The notes under the pieces are model-generated. The model ran no database searches, was not told the origin of the DNA, and saw only the letters and a program-made list of their open reading frames with translations. Source: Pontibacter mucosus (lineage in GTDB: Bacteria > Bacteroidota > Bacteroidia > Cytophagales > Hymenobacteraceae). From it: a DNA stretch of 64,000 nucleotides. The translations under genes and the position numbers were made by a program. Where the stretch lies: NCBI RefSeq assembly GCF_003054055.1, contig NZ_QBKI01000004.1:404373-468372 (forward strand), written 5' to 3'. Of this stretch, positions 35,688 to 44,850 are shown one piece after another. The stretch's first letter is position 1; the number at the start of each line of letters is the position of its first letter.

Positions 35688-35746
35688 AAAAGACAAAGGA
35701 CAAAAGACCGCATTGCCAGGCAACTCCTTTGTCTTTTGTCCTTTTT
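35688..35746 (-). terminator. Terminator after glmU-like gene
   Basis: Arms AAAGGACAAAAGAC (35696-35709) and GTCTTTTGTCCTTT pair over 14 bp around a ~25-base loop. Confidence 0.7.
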
Positions 35747-35841
35747 ATACTTTGCTTCGGCGTCATTGACCAGGGCTGAAGCATAATTAGCCTAAACTAA
35801 TCCTAGAAATCTTTCAAATCCCTTCCATCACTGGTTATACT

Positions 35842-37044
35842 TTACTCTTCCCAATCGCGGTACTGCTCGCCCTGCTCAAAGATGTGTTGGAAGATGGCTT
35901 GGTCTGTTTCGCTGAAATGCAGGTTCCGGCGGCACATGATCTTCTCGGCCAGTTCGGTGGCTTTGGGCAGTTTAAAGGTTACAAACCCATCGGCGCCGCC
36001 CCAGCTAAACGAGGGGATAAAGTGCGGCGGGAAACCAGCCCCGAAGATATTGGCGCTCACACCCACCACCGTGCCCGTGTTAAACATGGTGTTGATGCCG
36101 CACTTGCTGTGGTCGCCCATGATGAGGCCGCAGAACTGCTGCCCGGAGCCCTTCAGGGCGCCTGCCCGGTAGTTCCATACTTTCACCTCGGCGTAGTTGT
36201 TCTTCAGGTTAGAGGTATTGGTGTCGGCGCCGATGTTGATCCACTCGCCCAGCACCGAGTTGCCCAGGTAGCCCTCGTGGCCCTTGTTGGTGTAGCCAAA
36301 GATAACGGAGGCCGCCACCTCGCCGCCCACCTTGCAAAAAGGCCCGATGCTCACGTCGCCGCGCATTTTGCCGCCCACGTTCACGTTGCTCTCCTCGCCC
36401 AGCGAGAAAGGCCCCTTAATAATGGCGCCCTCGTGCACCTGCGCGTTCTTGCCCAGGTAAATCGGCCCGTTCTCGGCATTCAGTATGGCGGCACGTATTT
36501 TCACGCCCTCCTCTATAAAGATGTTCTCCTCGTTGTAAACAATAGTGAACCTGTCGCTGACGGGTTGGCTCTGGCGGCCTTCGGTCACCACTGCAAAATC
36601 GCTGCGGATTTGGGCTCCGTTCTGCAGGAAAATATCCCACACCTGGCGGATAACGGTGCAGCTATCGTGCATCTTCCGGTTGGCAGGAGTATAGGCGGCC
36701 AACTCATCGGGCGTATCGAAAGCAGGCACATCGCTGTTAAAGGCAAGGAGCAGCTCCTGCTGGTACAGCGCCTCACCCGGCTTCAGTTCCCGCACGGCCT
36801 GCACTAGCTCCGCATCCGGCAGCGCGGCGCCGTTGATGTACAGGTTCTGGCTTCCGCTGCCGGTCTTTTTATACTTGGGCTGCAGGTAAGGCTGCGTCAG
36901 GAAAGCGACGGGACTGCCCAGGCGTTTTGCCCATTTCTCCGCGATGGTTAGTATGCCCACGCGCAACCCGGCCACAGGTCTGGTAAAAGTCAGCGGCAGC
37001 AGATCCTGCCGGATAATCGGGTCATCGAAAAGGATGATATTCAT
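35842..37044 (-). CDS. GlmU-like putative sugar nucleotidyltransferase with hexapeptide repeats
   Basis: 400 residues from ATG 37044. The N-terminus (ILFDDPIIRQDLLPLTFTRPVAGLRVGILTIAEKW, residues 3-37) is the conserved Bacteroidota 'GlmU family' nucleotidyltransferase-like domain. From ~200 onward left-handed beta-helix hexapeptides appear (GPIYLGKNAQVHEGAIIKGPFSLG). GlmU makes UDP-GlcNAc, but the Bacteroidota version lacks the usual Walker-like GTRMxSxxPK loop, so its substrate is unknown. Convergent neighbours are absent; the gene has its own terminator. Confidence 0.82.
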   Translation of the reverse strand: MNIILFDDPIIRQDLLPLTFTRPVAGLRVGILTIAEKWAKRLGSPVAFLTQPYLQPKYKKTGSGSQNLYINGAALPDAELVQAVRELKPGEALYQQELLLAFNSDVPAFDTPDELAAYTPANRKMHDSCTVIRQVWDIFLQNGAQIRSDFAVVTEGRQSQPVSDRFTIVYNEENIFIEEGVKIRAAILNAENGPIYLGKNAQVHEGAIIKGPFSLGEESNVNVGGKMRGDVSIGPFCKVGGEVAASVIFGYTNKGHEGYLGNSVLGEWINIGADTNTSNLKNNYAEVKVWNYRAGALKGSGQQFCGLIMGDHSKCGINTMFNTGTVVGVSANIFGAGFPPHFIPSFSWGGADGFVTFKLPKATELAEKIMCRRNLHFSETDQAIFQHIFEQGEQYRDWEE

Positions 37045-37200
37045 ACTGCAAAAGTATAAGTTTTCTCCCAAAATACGGCACATTCGCCATTCTCCGCAGT
37101 AGTATTTCAGGATTAACTAGTAAGTATACGTATAACGCCACGCGTGTACGTACAACAGCAGGGCCTCATCCAGGTAAAATTTAGGGAAGGGCCAAAAGCA

Positions 37201-37240
37201 AAAAAGTCTCCCCGATAAGCATCAGGAAGACTTTTCTGTT
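37201..37240 (-). terminator. Terminator after rpmE2
   Basis: Arms AAAAGTCT (37202-37209) and AGACTTTT (37228-37235) with further partial pairing (TCC/GGA), T-rich on the minus strand. Confidence 0.75.
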
Positions 37241-37266
37241 GAAACGTTTTAACCGGAGTAGGCCGC

Positions 37267-37512
37267 TTATTTTTTCTTGTAGCGCGTGTTGAATTTCTCC
37301 ACACGACCAGCGGTGTCCACGAAGATGTTCTTACCAGTGTAGAACGGGTGAGAAGCAGAAGAAACCTCTACTTTGATTACAGGATACTCTTTACCATCCT
37401 CCCAAGTGATTGTCTCGTCAGACGTCATTGTAGAACGCGTGAGGAATTTGAAATCACTTGTCATATCCTGGAAAACCACCTGTCTGTACTCTGGGTGAAT
37501 GCCTTTTTTCAT
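37267..37512 (-). CDS. rpmE2: Ribosomal protein L31, type B
   Basis: 81 residues, complete. Starts [23 protein letters not shown] and contains the extra loop ([27 protein letters not shown]) of the zinc-free B-type L31. The CxxC zinc ligands of type A are absent, as expected. A -7 promoter match TAAATTTG lies at 37554-37561 on the minus strand. Confidence 0.97.
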   Translation of the reverse strand: MKKGIHPEYRQVVFQDMTSDFKFLTRSTMTSDETITWEDGKEYPVIKVEVSSASHPFYTGKNIFVDTAGRVEKFNTRYKKK

Positions 37513-37553
37513 TATCGTAAACGTTATTTAACCTTAATTTCTGAATCGGACTG

Positions 37554-37561
37554 CAAATTTA
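37554..37561 (-). promoter_or_regulatory. Candidate -7 promoter element of rpmE2
   Basis: TAAATTTG on the minus strand, 42 bases before the start codon of rpmE2. Confidence 0.5.
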
Positions 37562-37645
37562 ACAAGATATTTTGAAAGTAAAACGCTATAGGCCAAATTA
37601 TTTTATGCAGCAAGGCAAAAGCAGCGGCCAATGCAATTATCTTTT

Positions 37646-37653
37646 TAAATTTG
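37646..37653 (+). promoter_or_regulatory. Candidate -7 promoter element of the phosphoribosyltransferase gene
   Basis: TAAATTTG matches TAnnTTTG, 47 bases before ATG 37700. Confidence 0.5.
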
Positions 37654-37699
37654 CCTGGCGGTAGGGTTGCCGCGCCATCAAAGCCAGAACCAACATCCC

Positions 37700-38215
37700 A
37701 TGACAGCACAACAAAAGCAGCAGAGCCTGATACTGGATCGCACACAGATAGAGCAAAAGGTAAAGCGCATTGCCTACGAGATTTACGAGCGCAACTTTGA
37801 GGAGCAGGAGTTGGTGCTGGCCGGCATCCATAGCAACGGCTATACGTTGGCCGAACGCCTGGCGGCGCAGCTACAGCAGATTTCGCCCATCAAGGTACAA
37901 CTGCTGCGCGTAAACCTGAACAAGGCCACCCCGCTGCAGGAGCCTGTAAAACTGGAGCCTGAAAGTATAAACCTGCTGAACAAGGCCGTGGTGCTGATGG
38001 ATGACGTGCTGAATACCGGCAAAACGCTTGCCTACTCGCTGGAAACCCTGCTGCTACAAAACCCTAAGAAAATAGAGGTTGCCACGCTGATAGACCGCCA
38101 CCACCCGCGCTATCCCATTGCCGCCGCCTACACGGGCTACTCGCTGGCCACTACCATAAACGAGCATGTAGAGGTGGTGCTGCAGCCCGATGAGGTAGCC
38201 GCGTATTTGCTGTAG
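37700..38215 (+). CDS. Phosphoribosyltransferase, PyrR-like
   Basis: 171 residues from ATG 37700 (an upstream start adds only a short, unlikely extension). The PRPP-binding loop VVLMDDVLNTGKTL (near residues 93-106) is canonical, and the N-terminal IKRIAYEIYERN is like PyrR/Hpt-type enzymes. PyrR in Bacillus regulates pyrimidine genes and has uracil phosphoribosyltransferase activity; here the substrate is uncertain. Followed by rdgB after ~110 bases containing a repeat phrase (ACTAACAACGAACAAC). Confidence 0.82.
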   Translation: MTAQQKQQSLILDRTQIEQKVKRIAYEIYERNFEEQELVLAGIHSNGYTLAERLAAQLQQISPIKVQLLRVNLNKATPLQEPVKLEPESINLLNKAVVLMDDVLNTGKTLAYSLETLLLQNPKKIEVATLIDRHHPRYPIAAAYTGYSLATTINEHVEVVLQPDEVAAYLL

Positions 38216-38327
38216 ATTTAATCGTTGTTGGTTACTGGTTGCTAGTTATTAGAGCCGGCCAAACCGAAGTATAACGTTCCCCAGCATCATCCTACTAACA
38301 ACGAACAACTAGTAACGAATAACGAAA

Positions 38328-38912
38328 ATGAAAAAACTCTGCTTTGCCACCAACAACCGCCACAAGCTAGCCGAGGTAAGCCAGATGCTGGAAGGCAAGT
38401 ATGAGCTGCTGACCCTGCAGGACATTGGCTGCCACGAGGAGCTGGCAGAGGATCAGGACACGCTGGAGGGCAACTCGCACCAGAAGGCGGCCTACGTATG
38501 GGACAACTACCACGTGAGCTGCTTTGCAGACGACACCGGCCTGGAGGTGGAGGCGCTGAACGGGGCACCGGGCGTCTACTCGGCGCGCTATGCCGGCCCG
38601 CAGCGCTCCGATGCCGATAACATTGAAAAGCTGCTGCAAAGCCTGCAGGGGCAGGAGAACCGCCGCGCCCGCTTCCGCACCAGTATCACCCTTATCCTGG
38701 ACGGGCAGCAGCACCAGTTCGAGGGCATCGTAACAGGAAGTATAGCTACTGAGTGGAAAGGCGACAAAGGCTTTGGCTACGACCCGGTTTTCATCCCGGA
38801 GGGCCACGACCGCACCTTTGCCCAGATGAGCGCCGAGGAGAAAAACGCCATCAGCCACCGTGGCCGCGCCACCCAGGAGCTCGTGCGCTTCCTCAAGAGC
38901 CTGGAAGTATAA
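38328..38912 (+). CDS. rdgB: XTP/dITP diphosphatase (RdgB/HAM1)
   Basis: 194 residues. Removes non-canonical purine triphosphates from the nucleotide pool. Hallmarks: FATNNRHKLAEV (residues 5-16), FADDTGLEVEALNGAPGVYSARYAG (split, near 66-90), and KGFGYDPVFIPEG plus SHRGRA at the end. Complete. Confidence 0.95.
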   Translation: MKKLCFATNNRHKLAEVSQMLEGKYELLTLQDIGCHEELAEDQDTLEGNSHQKAAYVWDNYHVSCFADDTGLEVEALNGAPGVYSARYAGPQRSDADNIEKLLQSLQGQENRRARFRTSITLILDGQQHQFEGIVTGSIATEWKGDKGFGYDPVFIPEGHDRTFAQMSAEEKNAISHRGRATQELVRFLKSLEV

Positions 38913-38951
38913 AAATACCCTCTTAGTGTAGCCAAATACTCGCTAAAGTCT

Positions 38952-38959
38952 TAATTTTG
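38952..38959 (+). promoter_or_regulatory. Candidate -7 promoter element of udk
   Basis: TAATTTTG, a full TAnnTTTG match, 22 bases before the ATG. Confidence 0.5.
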
Positions 38960-38981
38960 TGGCCTGAAACCAAAGCTTCCC

Positions 38982-39602
38982 ATGCAAAAGCCATTCATCG
39001 TCGGGATTACAGGAGGCAGTGCTTCAGGAAAAACGACTTTTTTGAACAAACTGCTCGCCTCGTTTGCCCCTGAGAACATTTGCCTGATCTCGCAGGATAA
39101 TTACTACAAGCCGCGCGAGCACCAGACGGCAGACATCAACGGGGTCATCAACTTCGACCTGCCCTCCTGCATTGACGACGAGGCCTATGCCCACGACATC
39201 CTGAGAGTGAGCCAGGGCGAAACCGTGTACCGCCAGGAGTATACTTTCAACAACCCGAACGTGGTGCCGCGCCAGCTGGAGTTCAGGCCCGCCCCGATTG
39301 TGGTGGTAGAGGGCATCTTCGTGTTTTACTTCGAGGAAATCGCCAAACTGCTGGACCTGAAAGTCTACATCGACGCCAAGGAGTACATCAAGCTGCAGCG
39401 CCGCATCGTGCGCGACAAGGTGGAGCGCGGCTACGACCTGGACGATGTGCTGTACCGCTACACCCACCACGTAGCGCCCACCTATGAAAAGTATATTAAG
39501 CCGTATAAGAACGACGCAGATATCATCATCCCCAACAACGCCAACTTTGAGCGCGGGCTGGAGGTGATCACGACATACTTAAATGCCAAGATAAAAGCAT
39601 GA
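38982..39602 (+). CDS. udk: Uridine kinase
   Basis: 206 residues. Phosphorylates uridine or cytidine using ATP/GTP. Walker A GITGGSASGKTTF (residues 8-20), the DNYYKPRE segment that binds the nucleoside and RRIVRDKVERGY near residue 147 are typical. The stop overlaps the TrkA-like start (ATGA), so translation is coupled. Confidence 0.93.
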   Translation: MQKPFIVGITGGSASGKTTFLNKLLASFAPENICLISQDNYYKPREHQTADINGVINFDLPSCIDDEAYAHDILRVSQGETVYRQEYTFNNPNVVPRQLEFRPAPIVVVEGIFVFYFEEIAKLLDLKVYIDAKEYIKLQRRIVRDKVERGYDLDDVLYRYTHHVAPTYEKYIKPYKNDADIIIPNNANFERGLEVITTYLNAKIKA

Positions 39603-40291
39603 GGAGCAAATTCGCGGTTATAGGGCTGGGCAGGTTTGGCCACTCGATTGCCATTACGCTGGCCGAGCGCGGCGCCGAGGTTATCGCCATCGACAACGAC
39701 GAGGACCACGTGGAGTCCATCAAGGACCAGGTAGCCTACGCCGTTGCCCTGGACGCCACCGACATTCGTGCGCTGGAGGCCCAGAACATACAGGACATGG
39801 ACGCGGTGGTGGTAGCCATCGGCGAGGACTTTGAGGCCCTGCTGATTGCCACGGCCAACCTGCAGGAGCTGAAGGTGAAGCGCGTTATTACCCGTGCCGC
39901 CAACAAGCAGCAGCGCCGCATCCTGGAGAAAATGGGCGTGCAGGAGATTCTCTCGCCGGAGGGCGAGGTAGGCAAAACAGTGGCCGAGCGGCTGCTGCAG
40001 CCAAACATCCGCACCTTCCTGCCGCTGCCCGACAACTACGAGATCGTGGAGATAAACGCCCCGCGCAACATTGCCAACCGCAGCGTAGCCAAAATATCCC
40101 TCCGCGAGAAGTATAACCTCAACCTGATTACCATAAAGCGCTTTTTTGAGGAGATACAGGACGGCAAACCCACCCAGGTAGAGCACATTATCGGGGTGCC
40201 CAAGGCCGACACGATCATCTACCCCTCAGACATTCTGTTGCTTATTGGCAAAAAGCAGGATGTAAAACGATTTATAGAAGTGAACCGCTAA
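39599..40291 (+). CDS. TrkA/KtrA-type potassium channel regulatory subunit
   Basis: 230 residues: N-terminal RCK_N Rossmann domain (VIGLGRFGHSIAITLAERGAEV, residues 7-28) and C-terminal RCK_C/TrkA_C domain (KISLREKYNLNLITIKR...IIYPSDILLLIGKKQDVKRF). It is a cytoplasmic gating ring that binds NAD/ATP for a Ktr/Trk K+ channel; no channel subunit (TrkH/KtrB) lies in the window. It overlaps udk by four bases. Confidence 0.9.
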   Translation: MRSKFAVIGLGRFGHSIAITLAERGAEVIAIDNDEDHVESIKDQVAYAVALDATDIRALEAQNIQDMDAVVVAIGEDFEALLIATANLQELKVKRVITRAANKQQRRILEKMGVQEILSPEGEVGKTVAERLLQPNIRTFLPLPDNYEIVEINAPRNIANRSVAKISLREKYNLNLITIKRFFEEIQDGKPTQVEHIIGVPKADTIIYPSDILLLIGKKQDVKRFIEVNR

Positions 40292-40334
40292 AATTTCTTT
40301 TTTAGCAGAAAAGATTTCATATTTGCGATTATAC

Positions 40335-40709
40335 ATGCCAAAAGCCAGAAAAATAGCCAGCTACCTGCAGCATCTGCTGATGTCTGTGACCCTGCTGTGG
40401 GCACTTATGCTCAACGGCCAGGAGGTAGTGGCCTACAGTCCGGCCAATGGCACTGCAAAGCATACCAGCACTGGGGTAACAGCTGCCCATGGCGCTGAAA
40501 AATCCTACGTAAAGCAGAAAGTATCGCTGGAGGGCACGACCTCTTTTGTGGCCCTTAACCTGCAGCAGGACGTGGCCCCACTGCCACAGCAGCCTGAGTT
40601 TGCGCAGGCCGCCAACGAGCTTCTGCCGGCTTCCTACACGGCCGTGCCGCCCGGCGCCGGCTTTGTGACCCGTTTTTTCCCTGTTAGCATACAGCCCAAC
40701 GCCCCGTAG
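40335..40709 (+). CDS. Hypothetical protein with N-terminal hydrophobic segment
   Basis: 124 residues from ATG 40335. The N-terminus is basic then hydrophobic (YLQHLLMSVTLLWALMLNG), a likely signal peptide, followed by a polar Ala/Gln/Val-rich sequence with no recognised domain. It precedes secDF by 164 bases. It could be a small periplasmic protein; nothing more can be said. Confidence 0.55.
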   Translation: MPKARKIASYLQHLLMSVTLLWALMLNGQEVVAYSPANGTAKHTSTGVTAAHGAEKSYVKQKVSLEGTTSFVALNLQQDVAPLPQQPEFAQAANELLPASYTAVPPGAGFVTRFFPVSIQPNAP

Positions 40710-40873
40710 GCTGCCCCTCCTCCATTCCCTTTTCTCTGCCTTTCCCGGCTCATGTGCTGCTATATCCGGCGCACAACGGAACGCACCTACCTGTATTACA
40801 GTTATCTAGTAGGATTTAGGAGAGAAGTATACTTTGTACCCAAATTCAATCAATTCATACTTTTACTTAAACA

Positions 40874-43870
40874 ATGCGGAACAAATCGTTAATTATCGGT
40901 CTGACGGTGATCGTATCGGCGCTCTGCCTTTACTTTCTGTCATTCTCCTTTGTTGCCAGCAGCGTGCAAAGCGATGCAGAAGCATACGCCACCGACGCGC
41001 AGGGCAACGTAGACCTCGCAAAAAAACAAACCTACCTCGACTCCATGTGGAAAGAGCCTGTGTTCATGGGCATGACTTACCAGGAGGTAAAAGAGAAGGA
41101 GCTTGGCCTTGGCCTTGACCTGAGAGGTGGTATGCACGTGGTACTGGAGGTATCGCCTGTAGAGATCATCAAGTCTATGTCTGGCAACAGCAAAGACCCT
41201 AACTTCCTAAAGGCGCTGGACCGCGCCCAAGAGCTGCAGCGCAACAGCCAGGAGAAATTCACGACGCTGTTTGCCCAGGCCTACCGCGAAATTGAGCCAA
41301 ACGGCCGCCTGAGCCGCATCTTCTCTAACACAGCCAACCGTGGCAAGATCAGCTACGAGTCTTCAAACGAGGAGGTGGTTGACGTAATCCAGGCAGAGGT
41401 GGACGCCGCGATTGAGCGTTCTTTCAACATCCTGCGCACCCGTATCGACCGCTTCGGTGTAACACAGCCAAACATTCAGCGCCTGAAAGGCACAGGCCGT
41501 ATCCAGATTGAGCTTCCGGGTGTAGACAACCCAGACCGCGTGCGCAACCTGTTGCAGGGCATGGCTAACCTGGAGTTCTGGGAAGTATGGACGCCACAGG
41601 AGTTTAACCCATACCTGATGCAGGTGGGCCAGCACCTGGATGAGCAGCAGCGCCTTGGCAAACTTAACCTGAACCTGCGCGGTGCCGCTAAAGCTACACC
41701 ACAGGCTCCTGCTGCACAGGACTCGACTGACGACGTACTGGCACAGGCTGCTGCCGGCACCGACTCTGCAGCTGTTGCTGCCAATGCACAAACTGATTCA
41801 GCTGCCGCCCTGGCCGCCGCTGACACAGCCACCCTGGACCAGCAGGGAGGCGTTCTTACTTCGCTGTTTACCTTGATGCCAGGCGGTATCGGAGCCAACG
41901 TGCGCGACACAGCCACTATCAACGAGCTATTCAGCAGACCGGATGTACGTGGCATGCTGCCAAACAACATGAAATTCCTGTGGGGTGTGAAACCAATCGC
42001 CGGTGATGGCGGCCAGGAGTTTGTGGAGATGTACGCCATTAAGAGAGGACGTGACGGAAAGGCTCCTTTGAGTGGCGACGTTATCAACGATGCACGCCAG
42101 GACTTTGACCAGCACGGTCGCCCTGAAATCTCGATGACAATGAACCCTACAGGCGCCAGAAAATGGGCCCGCCTGACAGGTGACAACGTTGGCCGCCAGG
42201 TGGCCATCGTACTGGATAACTATGTATACTCTGCCCCTGTGGTACAGGGCGAGATTACAGGTGGCAACTCCTCTATCTCCGGTAACTTTACCATTGATGA
42301 GGCGCAAGACCTTGCCAACATCCTGAAGGCCGGTAAGATGCCAGCCCCTACCCGTATCGTGGAAGAAGCTATCGTAGGTCCGTCTCTGGGCCAGGAAGCC
42401 ATCAACCAGGGCCTTATCTCTACAGTTGCCGGTCTGCTAATCGTGGTAATCTTCATGATTGCCTACTATGCACGTGGCGGCTTTATCGCTGACCTTGCCC
42501 TGCTTTTCAACATCTTCTTTATACTTGGTGTGCTGGCCCAGTTCGGTGCAGCGCTTACACTACCCGGTATTGCCGGTATTGTGCTTACGCTGGGTATGGC
42601 CGTGGACGCGAACGTTCTCATTTTTGAGCGTATGCGCGAGGAAGCAGCCAAAGGCAGAAGCATGCGCGAGATCATTGATGCGGGTTATGACAAAGCCTTT
42701 AGCTCTATCTTCGATGCGAACGTAACGACCTTCATCGTAGGCTTCATCCTATACTTCTTCGGCTCAGGCCCAGTGAAAGGCTTCGCCATCACGCTGATGA
42801 TCGGTATCGTTACCTCCTTCTTCACCTCAGTGTTCATCTCCAGATTGCTTATCGAGAGAACCTTCAGAAAGGCCGGCAAGCTTTCCTTCTCCTCTTCTCT
42901 GGCGGATAAGATGTTCCGCAACGTGAAGTTCGACGTGATGAAGATTAAGAAGCCTGCCTACGCTTTCTCTCTGACGGTTATAGCGTTTGGCTTTATCGCC
43001 ATGGCTATCAAAGGGCCGAACCTGGGCATCGACTTTACAGGTGGCCGCTCATATGTGGTGGAGTTTGACCAGGCTGTCCCAGCCTCAGACGTACGCGCAT
43101 CGTTGTTGGATGATTTCCAGCAGGCAGGTACAGAGGTGAAAACGTTTGGCGCCTCTAACCGCGTGAAAGTAATTACAAGCTGGCACGCAGATGATGAAAG
43201 CACGGAGGCAGACCAGCAGGTAAGAACCGCGCTGGAGCAAGGCCTGCAGCAGTACTCCGAGCTTAACCCGCAGATCCTGAGCTCGTCTAAGGTTGGCGCC
43301 TCTATGGCCGACGATATTCAGAACACCGCCTTAATTGCGGTCTTGCTTGCGCTGGCCGGCATCTTTATCTACGTGATGCTGCGATTCCGTAAGTGGCAGT
43401 TCTCGCTGGGCGGTGTGGTAGCCCTCCTGCACGATGCGATGATGATCCTGTCTATATTCGCCATCCTGCACCTGTTTGGTATTTCTTATGAGATGGACCA
43501 GGTGTTTATCGCGGCGGTACTCACAATTATCGGTTTCTCTATTAACGACACCGTGGTAATCTTCGACCGTATACGGGAGTACATGAGCGACAACCCGCGT
43601 GCCAGCATCAGGGAGATCGTAAACCCGGCCCTGATCAGCACGTTCAGCCGTACTATCATCACTTCCCTGACCCTGTTCCTGGTAGTAGTGATCCTGTTCC
43701 TGTTCGGAGGAGAGGTACTGCGCGGCTTCTCGCTGGCAATGCTTATCGGTGTACTGGCCGGTACGTATTCCTCGCTGTTTATCGCTTCGCCGATTGTAGT
43801 GGATACGATCAGAGACGAGGACACAGCGCAGCCTGTAGCCTCACAGCAGGTAGCTCAGAAAGTTCGCTAA
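40874..43870 (+). CDS. secDF: Protein translocase subunits SecD and SecF fused (SecDF)
   Basis: 998 residues. SecD half: one N-terminal helix, periplasmic domain with GLDLRGGMHVVLEV (residues ~77-90), and the five-helix membrane part with GIAGIVLTLGMAVDANVLIFERMREE. SecF half: LGIDFTGGRSY (near residue 720) and the closing FSINDTVVIFDRIREYM. The two are one protein, as in many Bacteroidota. It uses the proton gradient to help the Sec translocon pull proteins outward. A long periplasmic insert rich in Ala/Thr/Asp sits near residues 270-325. Codon use is more biased (many GGT, GCT, CTG) and AAGTATA motifs are nearly absent, consistent with high expression. Confidence 0.97.
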   Translation: MRNKSLIIGLTVIVSALCLYFLSFSFVASSVQSDAEAYATDAQGNVDLAKKQTYLDSMWKEPVFMGMTYQEVKEKELGLGLDLRGGMHVVLEVSPVEIIKSMSGNSKDPNFLKALDRAQELQRNSQEKFTTLFAQAYREIEPNGRLSRIFSNTANRGKISYESSNEEVVDVIQAEVDAAIERSFNILRTRIDRFGVTQPNIQRLKGTGRIQIELPGVDNPDRVRNLLQGMANLEFWEVWTPQEFNPYLMQVGQHLDEQQRLGKLNLNLRGAAKATPQAPAAQDSTDDVLAQAAAGTDSAAVAANAQTDSAAALAAADTATLDQQGGVLTSLFTLMPGGIGANVRDTATINELFSRPDVRGMLPNNMKFLWGVKPIAGDGGQEFVEMYAIKRGRDGKAPLSGDVINDARQDFDQHGRPEISMTMNPTGARKWARLTGDNVGRQVAIVLDNYVYSAPVVQGEITGGNSSISGNFTIDEAQDLANILKAGKMPAPTRIVEEAIVGPSLGQEAINQGLISTVAGLLIVVIFMIAYYARGGFIADLALLFNIFFILGVLAQFGAALTLPGIAGIVLTLGMAVDANVLIFERMREEAAKGRSMREIIDAGYDKAFSSIFDANVTTFIVGFILYFFGSGPVKGFAITLMIGIVTSFFTSVFISRLLIERTFRKAGKLSFSSSLADKMFRNVKFDVMKIKKPAYAFSLTVIAFGFIAMAIKGPNLGIDFTGGRSYVVEFDQAVPASDVRASLLDDFQQAGTEVKTFGASNRVKVITSWHADDESTEADQQVRTALEQGLQQYSELNPQILSSSKVGASMADDIQNTALIAVLLALAGIFIYVMLRFRKWQFSLGGVVALLHDAMMILSIFAILHLFGISYEMDQVFIAAVLTIIGFSINDTVVIFDRIREYMSDNPRASIREIVNPALISTFSRTIITSLTLFLVVVILFLFGGEVLRGFSLAMLIGVLAGTYSSLFIASPIVVDTIRDEDTAQPVASQQVAQKVR

Positions 43871-43887
43871 GAACAACAATATCAAAC

Positions 43888-43926
43888 ACGGGAAAGCCCG
43901 GGGCATTTGCTCCGGGCTTTTTTATT
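43888..43926 (+). terminator. Terminator after secDF
   Basis: Stem AAAGCCCGGGGCA / TGCTCCGGGCTTTTTT with short loop and T-run, right after the stop. Confidence 0.88.
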
Positions 43927-43959
43927 TCTAAACTGCTGATGGTATATAGTTTACGGTTC

Positions 43960-44786
43960 TCTCTGAAATACTGATCAAACAGTTTTTATAGTACCACCCC
44001 CTTACTTCTCAGCGCTACGCTCGCAACCTTCTCCCAACGTAACTGCTTTCACCTGAAGACCTCGCGGTGTCCGCAGGTCCCGCGAGTATCTGGCGTTGGC
44101 TATACTTTGTCTGCATCAGGATTTGCAGGATTTTGGGATGAGCAGGATTTCTGCCGTGCCGGGTCCAACCACCCCTTTATCCCCTCCTTGTCTAAGGCGG
44201 GGAGCCTGTAGCTGCTTTGGCTGAATTATAAGCTTTGTAGCTGCTGTCTCGCACGGACAGGCGCGACCTGTCCCTACAAGTGTAAACCCACCCCAGCCCC
44301 TCCAAGGAGGGGAATTGTCTACTAACGATTACACTCCTATTGAGCTTTGTTCGCAAGTTTCGAACTCCCGTTCTCACTTGTCCTCAAGGGGACAGTCTAT
44401 ACTTGTTCCATGGCAAGGGCAACGGCTATCGAACTAATTCCCAGCCTTTGGGTTGAGCGCCTTGTAGATTTCCGGTGCCTGAAAGGCATTGCGGAGCAAA
44501 GGAAATGTACACCGCGCGATGCCCGAAGGCGAGGCCTCCCGGCCTTGAGGGAGCCAAAGTATAAATGCAACTGTAGCTTATGTAAGGCTGGAGGATGAAC
44601 GGAGGCTAATAAGCATAGCTTGGTTCAAGTGGAAGGAAACGGTTGCAAGGAAAGTATAAAAGTATAGCCAAAGATAAGTATGGCTTTTTAAACGAGTTGG
44701 GTTATAACCCAACTCCATAGATAGGCACAAGTTATAAACTCGCGCCAACAGGAGACACAAGCGGATGCCGGCGCCAGACAGACATA
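43960..44786. repeat. Repeat island 3 (composite, same orientation as island 2)
   Basis: Units in order: a 'CGCGGTGTCCGCAGGTCCCGCGAG' region, CAGGATTTGCAGGATTTTGGGA, GGGTCCAACCACCCC plus TCCTTGTCTAAGGCGGGGAG (to about 44208), a palindrome missing one base (44255-44273), CCCCTCCAAGGAGGGG, the ACTCCTATTGAGC...CTCAAGGGGACAGT unit (to about 44395), the ~250-bp element (44411-44645), AAGTATAGCCAAAG...AAGTATGGC, and GAGTTGGGTTATAACCCAACTC. No gene. Confidence 0.9.
44411..44645 (-). repeat. ~250-bp interspersed element, copy 3 (variant A)
   Basis: Minus-strand copy. Shares the ATGTACACCGCGCGATGCCC...GGCGAGGCCTCCCGGCCT variant with copy 1. Contains small hairpins GCCTGAAAGGC and GGCCTCCCGGCC. Confidence 0.85.
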
Positions 44787-44825
44787 AAAAATGAGCCAGC
44801 CCCGTTGAAAGGCTGGCTCATTTCA
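44787..44825 (-). terminator. Terminator after the Nfu gene
   Basis: Perfect 13-bp arms AAATGAGCCAGCC (44789-44801) and its complement (44811-44823), T-run on the minus strand. Confidence 0.88.
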
Positions 44826-44850
44826 TACTTTATACTTAAAGTCCTGTTGC

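Noticed and set aside
40826..40835. TATACTTTG as the standard promoter -7 element, explaining the heptamer excess
   Set aside because: It differs from TAnnTTTG in spacing, and most heptamers lie inside genes in both orientations, so promoter function alone cannot explain them.
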